Assembly: GCA_022266195.1 (NCBI GenBank)
Contig: WHVY01000001.1
Location: forward strand, 19,778,001-19,842,000
Direction: 5' to 3'
From: Tetranychus cinnabarinus
Taxonomy: Eukaryota > Arthropoda > Arachnida > Trombidiformes > Tetranychidae
DNA: 64,000 nucleotides
Below, in pieces: positions 48,250 to 59,503 of this stretch. Under the pieces are notes generated by a model that had not been told where the DNA came from, ran no database searches, and worked only from the letters and a program-made list of their open reading frames with translations. Every line of letters begins with the position of its first letter. Position 1 is the stretch's first letter. Position numbers and translations under genes: made by a program.

Positions 48250-49190
48250 TGGCGAAAAAATTACAGTGATTAAAGGTAAAATGGAGATGGGAAAAGAAAG
48301 AGAAGCAGTCTTGTTAGAAGTAAACATGACAGTTCATGAGCATGGAATTTTGACTGAGTTAACGATCGAATCAGATTCTCAATAAGCTTATAACAATAAC
48401 AAGCAATTGAAACCAGAAATGTTAATGTTAAGAAGTTAATTGAAGGGGTAAACAGTAATAAGAAGGATGAGAAATGTTCATGAAATGGACTTGAATGATG
48501 AAGCTGGAAAGGATACTCAAGATGTACATGAGTCTGTTAAAATAATATTTAGATTTGTATTTCTTCGTTATATTCATGCTTGACTAGAAGTGAAATATCT
48601 AACTTGAGTCTCAAAAAAAGCTAGCACAAGAAGAACGGAGAAAAAAAACTAGACAAGGCAACAAATGAAAAAGTAATCTTGAGAATTTAAATGATCCTTA
48701 AATGAGAGGCAAACCAGTTGGCTGGTGATTGAAGCAGTTTAAATTATTGTGTCACAGGTTTCTTGGGAAATCTTTTCTCCATAGCATTTTTGGACTCAGC
48801 TTAAGCTATGCAAATGTACTACAATTGTAATGGAAGACTAACCAGCGTCTATTCTAGTGAATGGATGGTATGTCATCAATAGACGGTCAAGAGGAGAATA
48901 AGATGGTTTTAAAAAAAGAAAGACAGGCAGACAGACAGAGGGCTATAAAAGAGATACATTTATGTACATTCTTAAAGAGTGAAAAGATTGAGATCAAGAG
49001 TGATGAGAAAAAGAAACATCAAAAGAGACATAAAGAAAGAGGATGAAAGGGACAAGAGGTGAAAAGCGTACCTTGAAGTTTTCTTTTATCGGCCATGTTG
49101 TTGATGGAAACACAGAAAACCAGAGGGTCACAGTGGTGTTGATTAAAGTTGATGCAGTTGAACTGAGAATTGGTAGGAAAATAAAATTAT
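48250..49190 (-). pseudogene. Partial duplicate of CNOT3 5' end (exon 1 plus intron 1)
   Basis: This segment is a diverged, co-oriented copy of 37070-38010. Matching blocks include ACAGTTCATGAGCATGG (37129 and 48331), a GATTGAAGCAGT stretch followed by GTCACAGGTTT, and the exon itself. The copied exon 49072-49096 reads MADKRKLQ plus one base, is followed by GTACG as a donor, and has one amino-acid change from the proximal exon (Lys for Arg at residue 4, which is the residue in human CNOT3). No copy of exon 2 is present. It lies about 11 kb upstream of CNOT3 on the same strand, so it could be dead or an alternative first exon. Confidence 0.75.
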
Positions 49191-51551
49191 CGAAACTGGT
49201 AACTCATAACAATAACACAAGAACTCGGATTCATTTCAGGACTGGCAGATGAAAAGGAATTTACAGAAAGATGAAAAGAGAGAGAAGGAGAAAAAAGTAG
49301 ACAGTTAGTTACTTGAAAACAGCCCAAGTTTAGCAAGCATTTTGGTAGAGGGCAACACACTCAATTATAAATAAATAACTAAAATTTTAAACTTTTATAA
49401 TTATCGATACATTTTAATTCAGCTTCATTTTGAAACATCATCTAATGTGAAGAGGTTAGCTTTGGTCGTGAAACTTAAATGATGAATGCAATGATGTTTG
49501 ATGAAGATAAACATTAAACTGAACGATGCTCTTCAAACGCCATCTATTATTGTGAAATGAGTCTATTTTTGATGAATTTTTATCGATGTTCTTCCCAAAT
49601 GAACAAAAAGTTCTGGTCTATAACCAACGCACTTACCTATTAAAGTCTAACATAAAAGCTGGACTCCAGTTTACCAGACTTACATTTCGCTATGAAGGTT
49701 TTTCTGACTAGTTTTGTGAGCTTTTCATAGTTTTATCATTACTTGTTGATTTGTAAGTTTTAATTTGTATCTGCCGATTGTCTGCTTTTCAGAGGATTGA
49801 TACCAGAACACGATTTTAATGAAAAGGGATTCGTTCGATAAAGTCGATCAATAAATCATTAGAGCAAATGGATGAATCATCATTACGAGATTATCTCAGA
49901 ATCAGAGTCTAATCTTCAAGAGAATAAATCTAAAATCGAATTGAAAGAATGGTCACCATTGAATCTGGATAAATGCTCTCGACAAATTTTCATTTAAACT
50001 TGACCACTTTTTGTGCTTTTGCTATGCAAATATCAAATTGTTCCTCTAACGAAAAAATGACGACGAAAAAATATGACCAAACTGATTCAAATGTTTATAT
50101 TGCTTTTTGAAGGTGAACCTATCGATGAAACAGTGGAAATTTGTTTAAATGGCCAATTGATTTTCATTTGAAATCTTAAGCCAACTTGTTGTGTCGTCAA
50201 TGAGAGGATTGAAACAATTTGATATTTTGGTTAACAAAAGCACAAAAAATGATCAAGTTTAGATGAAAATTTCTCAAGAGCATTAATCCAGATTCTGTTG
50301 ACAACAACCGCAATTCAATCATAAAAGTTGTTTAAAATGGTCTCAACAATTTATTAATTTTGACCGTTAGCAAAAGGTGGTTTGGACTTGATCATTGTTT
50401 CGAAATCAATATCAAATGGCAATCGAAAAGAAATAAGATGTGCTTCAACATCGCTTGCAATAACAAAATTCAGATTGAGACGCAATGAGAAATTGACTAA
50501 ACCAGGTTCTAATACAAAAGGGAGAATTTATAATAATATTTAAATAGATGAATTTCGTTGATGCAATTTTTACAATTAGCAAAGATAAACCTACAACTTT
50601 AATGAGTTAAAAGCCATCATGGTCAAATTTCCATGGTAGATTTGAAAAAGGGAAGCCAAATAATTGTAAATATAACATAAAGGTCGAGCAAAAGATGGAG
50701 AAAGTGATTGTCTAACAATTGTAACTAAAAAGCCTAGGGTGAAATGGTTAAACGAACCAATTGAACAGTAAGTAATCATGGTTTCGTTTATGGATAGGAA
50801 ATTCTTAAATCCTACTTCTCAAACTATTCCCTGAAGACGTCCAAATAGAGCTGATCATTTAATTACATTTTTATAAAATCCAGGTTTCCTCAAATAACAA
50901 TTCTAGTTCAAATTTCCAGTTACTTTAAATCACTGAAATTTGAAAATCTTTAAAGTAATTCCAATAAGGAATAATCTAGCTTAAATAAACAGATTTTTGG
51001 ATTACCCATGTAAAGCAAGTTAAGAACTACTAAGAACTTGATTATCCCATAGATGCCGCTTTACATTTTAATCCTCAGCTATTTGAGTTTCTTCTTAAGC
51101 TAAACAAGCTGCAGCTTAGCGTGAAAAAAGTGAGCTTGTGGACTTTCGCACAACCTTAACAACTTTAATTGCTTATTTTTGCATCTTTTATTCATAATCT
51201 ATTGATGTAACTTTTTATGGTTGATTTGCCCAATTGTTCTCGTAGCTACAGAATACAGAACACTTTATTCACCATATCTTACAGCGAGTTCACTAACAGC
51301 GAAAGTGAAGGTGAAAATTGCGCGGACTTAATGCACAAATCGACAATACACCGATCCAATTATTTCAATTTCGATAAGCTCTCCATTCATCTGAATAGAT
51401 AGATGTTCTTGGTTCCACAGACAGCACAACACAATAGTAAATGTATTTTCATCCCAATTGTTTACATTTTCGGAGGAACGATGAATCGGAATTGATCAAA
51501 ATTTCACAAGGTGTTGTTATTCAATAACTTATGACAAATATCTTTAAAATC
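49191..51551. other. Intergenic region with one inverted repeat
   Basis: AT-rich sequence with no supported gene. It contains the inverted repeat at 49961-50295, listed separately. The ORF at 51217-51402 has an ATG but nothing else in its favour. Confidence 0.4.
49961..50295. repeat. Imperfect inverted repeat, MITE-like
   Basis: Arms of about 90 bp: 49961-50049 and the reverse complement of 50202-50295. They match at about 85% by eye (for example GAATCTGGAT-A/T-AATGCTCT, TTTTTGTGCTTTTG, ATATCAAATTGTT), with about 150 bp between. No clear target duplication and no coding capacity. Confidence 0.65.
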
Positions 51552-51623
51552 GACTCAGTGGCGCAACGGTAGCGCGTCTGACTCCAGATCAGAAGGTTGC
51601 GTGTTCAAATCACGTCTGGGTCA
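51552..51623 (+). tRNA. tRNA-Trp (CCA)
   Basis: 72 nt. The acceptor GACTCAG pairs with CTGGGTC (one G-U). Anticodon stem TCTGA/TCAGA with loop CTCCAGA gives anticodon CCA. The D arm GGCGCAACGGTAGCGC and T arm GTTCAAATC are standard. No intron. A T6 run at about 51634 is the likely Pol III terminator. Confidence 0.96.
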
Positions 51624-51886
51624 ATTAAATTAAATTTTTTCCCTTTTGCATTTGGTATTTTAAACGATTTACTTTTATTAAACTGTACAGGCACCAATTT
51701 ACGGAATAAAAGTAAACATTAATCGATTTGTTTACAACAAATATTCTTTTTCACTTTTTAATGAGGTGAACACTTATTATGTTTTGTTTACTAATTTAGA
51801 GCAATTAATCCCATATTTAATAAGGGATGAAAAAACTCAATAGAAGCTGGTATCACAATGAAATCACGATGAATTTAGCTTTGATT

Positions 51887-54800
51887 TCAAGCAAGATAAT
51901 GGTACAAGTTAGGATTTTCCTTATCTCTTTCCAGGTAGTCCCTTTCTATTAAACTCTCTATTCTTTTCTTTAAATCAAGAGCCTGCGAAGAGAAAGAAAA
52001 ATAAAATAAAGGTAAATGTGATTGTAAATGATGAACATGACATGTTGGGGTTTCATGTAGAGATGGGCGATAATATTCATATCGATAGCAATTGTCGATA
52101 TTTATCGATATTGCAGTTCGTCAATTGAATTCGTTGTTGAATTTCAATATAAATATCGATGAATATCGATGATTATTTTGGTCTAGACTCGATATCGTTA
52201 TCGGAGAAATGGATATCGTCCTTCACTAATTTGATAGCAAAAACCTGAATTGAGCTTCATAAAATTACAACATCTGAAAAATTTTAAATCGATTTCTTAA
52301 TTTTACTCTCACAAAATTAAGTGTATTCGGACAGATTTTCAAATGTATTTATAGCTCTATCACATTATTCATTAATTATAAAATTCTTCTGATTTATTTC
52401 TGTTTAAATGTGTTTCTTCAAGAGCTAACTTCAAAATCAAATCAAAATTCCAATGACTCGAAACTCAATTCAGACCATGATGCTTTGTTCGGTAATACTC
52501 TTTCGAGTGAGTATTTTAATGATAATAATTACCTTGGCCGGAAATCTTAATTGATCAAAAAGTTCGGAAATAAGATTAGTATGAGTCAATGATTTTCTAG
52601 TTTTCATAATCCGTACAACAGCAGCATCAATTTGATATTGTCTATCTTGGAAAACTCTTTCCTGAGTGTTTGTTTGCTCCTCTTGCTGTTAACAAAAAAA
52701 GTGAGAATTTAATCCAGTTACAATTACAAATAAATTAAATATAATTTTTCAAGAAATAATACTTACAGTCTCTTTTAATTGAATTTGGTTTATCCTGATT
52801 CTGATCAAATTATGCTTAAATTCAGCATTATAAATAAATCTATCTCCATCCTCAACATCACGACCTGAAGGCTGTTTACGAAGAACTCGAGCTTTACCAC
52901 AAGCCAAAGACTGTAACGTTCTACGTAATTCACCATCTTCTATTGTAGTTAATTGTTTAATTTCTTCAAGAGACAGCCTATCTCTGTCGTTGAACAGGAT
53001 AAGTACTAAAGCTTGAAATAAAGACACACTCAATTCTTTTAATGCCTGTAAAAATAAGAAATTAAGAAGTGATTATGATTCAGAAATGAAAAAAATTAAG
53101 TCTTAACTAATGCAAATATCTTACCGAAGGAAATTGAGCTTTCAAGACACAATGACCGAGATTTGGTTGCCACTGTAATTTACGTCCACTGTGTTTACCT
53201 AAATAAAATTTTTTAAACATTTCTTGGTATTGAACCATTTCGGAAGGCATATGAACCTCCATCACCGAGTAAGTTGGCCAATAGCCCATTGTGAGAATAT
53301 TAACTGTCATGTCGATACTGGAAACAGCTTTTGACTTGGCATTTGAACGGTATTGTTTGAAGGCAAGATTGAGTTCTCTCGATAGTTCCATGTCTTTAAA
53401 CATTCCTTCTAGTTTGCTTGTGAAACCGGCTCCACATTCTTGTTTTAATTTGGATAGCATTGACTTTTCTGCATCCACAGATGCTGACTTGCCGACTAAA
53501 AGTCTTTTAGCTAAATCTTTCTTATAAAAGGCTTCAAAAACATCTTTACCATGAATAAAACGGAAGAGCACCATAATCTTATCTAGAAGCCTCTCCAATT
53601 CCTCTTCGGTGGATTCTTTGTTACCTGCCCTGAGTTTAGAGTCGACGAATTTTGCTATTAATTCAGCTGGTTTGTTAGGTCTTTGATTTATAAAATGTTC
53701 AAAGGCTTCTTTCAACGAGTTAACAAATTTTTCATTCTTATTGAAACATTGATTCACAATGAGATCCATTTGATCCTTAAAATCGAGTAATTCTTGAACC
53801 ATAGTTTTATCTTTTTCAGGATTGGTCACGATCACTTTACCACGTTTCTTAATATATTGATTAAAATGTGTACACAATTCAACTAATCCTTCTTTCACTC
53901 GGGATAGTAAAGTATACATAAGTGTTAAATCGTCCAGTCGGTTTTCATCCAAGAGCTGATCTAGACCTTTTTGAAGTATACTCGATAAATGTTCACTAAT
54001 TAACTGCTTTTCAACACAGGTGATTAATGGTTTCCGAGTAGAATGGTCCAAATAGTGCAGAAGTCTCTCAGTTTCTTCATTAACTCGTTTGTCAACATGC
54101 GCTAAGTATGCTGCTACCTCCAATTCTTGCATCAACCTTTGGCCTTCTTCTGCATACAGTTCTTCTGTGGCCTTTAAAAATTTACCTTCAAACACTTCTT
54201 GGTATATTTGGAGATCACAAAGCATACGCAATAAGCTTTTGAGCAATGAACGATCAACAGTTTCTCCTTGGCGTTCTTGATGTATTAGTTGCAGTAACCC
54301 ATCGACAGTTCTACTCTGAACTTGCCAATTACTGATAATATTAACTCTAAACATTTCTAAGCCCATATCCCTGTTAAAGAATTGAAAAAAATGGATTAAC
54401 AAAGATGAAGGGTCAATGAAAGAAAGAGAAACTTTTGAATGGGATGAGTCCGTAAAAGGGAGATGAAAAGTTGGGCTAGAGTCTAATTGCAAAGAATACT
54501 ATTTAAAACAATTACCAGATTGATGTTATGGCTGCATTTTGTAGAATATAAGTTCTATCGAGGAAAAGAAATATGCTTCTTATCATTATCTGTAAAGAAA
54601 AAAGGAAAAAAATAATGAGTAAAGATGTGCTAACCAAGTCCTGTTAAATAATGCTTTTTAAGGTGAGCTATTGAAAAAAATTTTGTCAACAGCTGTAAGT
54701 CAACTCAAATAAGAAATGGAATAACTCGGTTAGTACCATTTGACGACAATGATCCTGCCAACAGGTATCCATCGTTTTAAGAAAAGTCAACGAATCCATA

Positions 54801-55096
54801 GAACAATCAATAAACTGGCTAATATTTTGTTTAACATGTGCCTCACAAAGCTGCTCCAGATTAGAATATAATTGAGAGGCCATCTTATGAGAGCAAATAT
54901 TTTCAACCGCTTTATACAATTCTTCTAAAGGCATTGCGATGGCTTTGGATGTTTGAATAGCAATTACTGCAAATTTAAGTTTAGACCATGTGTCCTCGAG
55001 ATAGTTAACGGGTAATAAAGGTTTGGAAAAATTTTTGATAACCAATTTACGAGCAGATCCAGGTTTGGATTTAGGCTCCAACTGATGATGATCCAT
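51887..55096 (-). CDS. CUL4: Cullin-4
   Basis: Scaffold of the CRL4 ubiquitin ligase: the N-terminus binds DDB1 and the C-terminus the RING protein RBX1. Six exons: 54737-55096, 54516-54589, 53125-54370, 52767-53045, 52533-52685 and 51887-51982. GT-AG junctions, matching phases, 735 aa, near the human CUL4A length of 759. Diagnostic blocks are KLVIKNF, DTCWQDHCRQM then IMIRSIFLFLDRTY, RSLLKSLLRMLCDLQ, RPNKPAELIAKFVDSKLRAG, GKDVFEAFYKKDLAKRLLVG, TMGYWPTYSVMEVHMP and RTLQSLACGKARVL. The neddylation segment AAVVRIMKTRKSL (exon 5) carries the acceptor Lys, and the winged-helix end is RDYLERDKENPNLYHYLA. Exon 1 may be preceded by a non-coding exon. Confidence 0.96.
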
Positions 55097-55814
55097 TGGT
55101 CGGACTTGTATGGAGAGGGGATGAAGATGAAGATGATTAGAACTATGGTGATCAAGAGGAATCTTGATTTCGTTGTAGACACTCCACTTGAATTTAATTG
55201 AAATAAAATAAACATAAACTGATTTAGATGATAGTTAAAAAACCAAGACCATTATCATTACCGGTAACTCGGTAACCAACTGTTTCTCACGCGAAGAGAG
55301 ACACAGTTAAACTAAACTAAAACAAACTAGATGGCGCTACTTACGGTTGACTTAAATAAACTGTAATTTTATGATCGACTAAGGCCAAAGGCGACAGCAC
55401 TGGTACCATAAAAAACAGCGATTTGAACAAAATAGCTGACAAACTGGCCAACAAATTACAACCAACCATGAACAAGCAAATGACAAATAATAATAAACCA
55501 CATAAGCTTATTATCAAACCCAAAGACCCTTCTATCAATCCAGACTCAATCTTCAATGAAATGACTATTATTTGACAAAACAAGACAATGCTCTTTGAAT
55601 GAGTGAAATAAAAAAAGGTCCAACTTCAATCAAAATTTCTTAAACACACAAAACACCGAGAATAAAATACCTTCCCACCTTAACACCAAAGAAATAAGTG
55701 AAAAAGTCGAGAAAGGTGATCACCAAATGTATCGCACGAATACGAGTTTATAAAATCCAAAACATTTCATTCAGTTATGTTTCAATGTCTATTATCAATT
55801 ACAACGGAATTGAA
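55097..55814. other. CUL4 upstream region
   Basis: Holds the CUL4 promoter. No gene or repeat that I can support; the ATG-containing minus frame at 55341-55583 is hydrophobic but unrecognised and may be chance. Confidence 0.4.
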
Positions 55815-56690
55815 AAAGGTTGGTGCTAAAAGACACAATTCAAACGCTTGTCACATTTATGCACAAATAGGCACAAATACTGCAAGATAAATGGTCAAAA
55901 ACGGGTGAAAAATTAATTTCTTTCAAATTTAGATTCTGTTAGTTAATGTTAGTCTTATTAAATAATATCTCCAATAGACAGTTTACGAGAAAATCGAGTT
56001 CGAAGTTGAAACTTGCATCGCTTTTTGTACAATCACGGAAGCAGATTTTTTCATGAAACTCATAGAACTGATGTAACTTTTGATGAACAACCAGAAAATG
56101 GTCCTATTTCGAGAAATAACTTTTTCTTTTTCTGTAAAACAGATCAAGTTCAATTTTTAGTTAAACCAATTCTGTGACCATAAAGTTATCGAGCTGAAAC
56201 TTATTATTTGCCCATAAAAATTGTTCCTTCAAATCATTGATTGAATACTTTTTTCAATTTAACAACAGTTCTCTTGATTTTGGCCATTGGTCTTAAAACT
56301 TTGAGCCTCAATATTTCGTGAACGGTATCATCTACAATCAACAGTCGTGGCCAAACATTAGGTTTCATTGTGGGCTATGATATTGAAGTATAATAATATA
56401 TTGAAGTATTAAACTATTCAAGATTCTGAAAAAAAAGTTAGGTCACTGCATAAATTGACTGTATAACTGTATAAGTTATGTTGTCTGAGACTTGATTTAT
56501 CAAAAGTCACATCAGTTAAATGAGTTTCATGAAAAAATATGCCTCCATAGTTGAACATAAGGCGATCCAAATTTTAACTTTGAACTCGATTTTCTCGCAA
56601 ACTGAGATTATTTAATAGCACCAACAGTAACTAACAGAATCCAAATTTGAAAGTAATTGATTTTTACCCTTTTGTGTCAATTTGTGCATC
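55815..56690. repeat. Foldback-family repeat, diverged copy
   Basis: About 55815-56390 matches the reverse-complement arm of the 1-1537 family (ACGAGAAAATCGAG, GAGCTGAAACTTATTATTTG, TTGATTTTGGCCATTGG). About 56500-56690 matches the forward arm (AAAAGTCACATCAGTTAAATG, GATTTTTACCC). It is more diverged than the other copies. Confidence 0.65.
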
Positions 56691-59503
56691 AATAGACATT
56701 GAGACATAACTGCATGAAAAGTTTTGGATTTAAACTCGTCTTAACCAGAAAGCATTTGGCGATTCTAAGTGATCTAATCAAACTCCAACTTACACTGAAC
56801 TTGTTTACTTTGAAAATGAATAAAAATAGCTGACCAATAAACAACAGAAAAATGTTTATTTTTTGTGAACTTTGCTTTCTCGATATCATTCTGGTATGAA
56901 TGCATTCATTTAATTGAGATAGACGTCACAACAGTATTGACTACACAGGAGTGAATAAAGTTTCATCAGTTTGATTGTGCTCCAAACTGAAGTCCACCCA
57001 TTACATGGAAAAGCAATCACAGAGAGAAGAATAATTACGAAATGGTTTCAAAATTAAAGGTGTAACTGGATACCCTGGCTTATAATAAATGGACACTGGA
57101 TACCTGATAATAATTGGAAAAGATGAATGACCATCCAAAAGGGAAATAAGCTGTGAATATCATCAACTTTTCTCTACCTTCCTCTTCCCTTGAATTTCAT
57201 GTATTTTCCTATCACCTTTTCTGGTCAATGGCTCAACACCAATCTCTACCTTTGTCACCAGCATTCAATCATTTGAAACATTTTATTACTTGAACATTTA
57301 ATGACTCGAAGGAACGAGAGAGAGAGAGAGAAACAAAAAGGACGAGAAGCAATTCAATTGAAACTAAGTGATTTATTTACAGCTCATAAATAAACTACAA
57401 TTGAAGGTAACATTGATTGTTCAAATTTTGCTTCCATTTTCATTACACTTTTCATCATTTACCTGGTGCAGAATAAAACATCTTCAATGAAATAGGAGGA
57501 GTTAACCATGTACTGTAAGAATAAGAAAATTCATGGGATCATCCTTTTTTCAAAAATCACTCCCATTCCAATGGAAACTATTTCATTCCTTTCATCTTCC
57601 CCTGCATCACCCATCTTCCATTTATAGGTGACTTCCTTCAGAGCATTTCTTCATCTTAAATTCATGGAGCAACCACCACCATCATCATCATCATTATCAT
57701 CATTATAAACAGAATTTCCATTTTAATGATGAATTGAAAAGGAAAGGACATCAACATCAAAGAATCAATTAACATGAAATGGGAAATTTATTCAAACCTG
57801 CAATCATTATTATTGATATAACGGATGCCGAAAATTCAGCATTACCTGTAATGGTTAAATATTAGATGTTAAACAGCTCAATCAAACTAAACCAATGTAA
57901 ACATCTTGTGAACAAATGATCATTAAACCAAAAAAACAACCTCATGTACCTATAACTTGAATTTACATTGATTTCCTTACATCATCCTGGTCATCAACAT
58001 CACCAAATTTGCTCTTATTGATTATGGACCAAATGTTGCATCCTATAAATGGATCAAAAAACAAGGTAAAAAGAGGAATCCAGTTACCTTTGTATAGGAG
58101 AGGAAAGGAGGAGCAAAAAAAGATGAAGATGCTAAAAAGGATGAATCAAAAGCTGAAAAGTTCAACATTAGCCTCTATTGATTGTAAAAACGGATTTAGC
58201 CATCATCATCATCATCATCATCAGGAGTGTGTCTAAGCTCAATTTGATGGCAATCATAATAAAAACAGCAAAAAATAGCAATCATAATAATGATGAAAAA
58301 AAGGTAAAATAATAATAGTGATAATGATGATGAGGACGATGGCAAGAGACAAATAGCCGAGAATAAAGCAGCTGCCATTAAAAGATATGTATTTTTTAGC
58401 TTTTTATTTTATTATCCAAGTAAATGAATCCAATCTCCCACTCCAATTCACTCTCACTCTCTCTCTCTACCTTTCACTCCCACCTCAATTTCCCACCCTA
58501 ACCCCCTTCAATAACTGTAACCTGAAAGGTTGAAAAAAAGGTAACTTATTATTACTCACTGAAATCTTTCCTTCTTCCCCTTCAGTTCATCATCTTCTTC
58601 TTCTTCTTCTTTCCCTGGTTTCTTTGTACTAGTTCCTCCCACTATTTTATTGGTTCCCATCAAGAGTTTCAATCATCATTATGGCCATTACCTTTACCTT
58701 TGGTGCTACCAGCGACTTTCGCCTTCTCTGTCTAAATCCCTTCTCTCCTCCATCTTTCTTTTGTCTTACTCTTGAAAGACTCTTTCTGTGAAACCCATTT
58801 TCATAAAGGTAACTACGCACTCACCAGCAAAAAAACAGTAAATTATTTCTCACCTTTTATCCTCTGTCTATTTTACCTTTATTGTACCTTCTATAACAGT
58901 TTAATCGTTAACAGTCCAAATGGATTAAAAATTGACTTAAATCGACTAAGCTTCATCTAATCAACATTAAACCTGTTTCGACCAATCAACCTCTTTACAT
59001 TCAACAATCAATAATCCAACCTTATTTTCATTCATTGCCCCTCTTTATTTTAATTTATTGATCCACCATTTTTGATTATTGTTATTGATCTTTCTACTCT
59101 TTGTATGAATACAGTTTAATCAAAATCAAAATTATAAACAATTAATTTGATTCTTCATTTGTTAACATTGCATCCTTTTGCGGTCATCAACAAATGGAAA
59201 CAGTGTTTATCATTCTGAAAGTGTTCAATCCAAAAGGAATCGACTTGAATCATTGTAAATCAACTAAACAACAACAGGATAACGACAAAAATTAAAGTGA
59301 TATTTGAACTTAAAATGTGCTCAAATTTATTGATCTTATAAATTGTATAAATGAATTGTCTCAATCATAAAACTGACCAATTCTACCTCCAATTTGCTCA
59401 TATTTGTTCATCATTTCCCCAATCATCTAATCATTAAAATTTTCTGATCTCTTCACTTGACCCAACTAGTCTTATAAAGTTAAAGTGATCTGGATTACAT
59501 TCA
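56691..59503. other. FOXJ1 upstream region with microsatellites
   Basis: No supported gene. Simple repeats include CAT/ATC runs at about 57671-57710 and 58198-58222, a CT-rich stretch at about 58441-58475 and CTT repeats at about 58587-58607. Promoter and 5' UTR exons of the forkhead gene are probably here. Confidence 0.45.

Noticed and set aside
48861..49252. Two plus-strand ORFs in the region of the CNOT3 exon-1 duplicate
   Set aside because: They lie over duplicated intron and promoter sequence on the opposite strand and have no similarity.
55341..55583. Hydrophobic minus-strand ORF upstream of CUL4
   Set aside because: AT-rich promoter region, no recognisable family and no splice context; likely chance.
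57660..58225. CAT/ATC repeats as a possible CRISPR-like array
   Set aside because: Simple trinucleotide microsatellites without spacers, in a eukaryotic genome.
58009..58236. 75-codon ORF ending in a His run
   Set aside because: The His run comes from a CAT microsatellite; the rest has no recognisable pattern.
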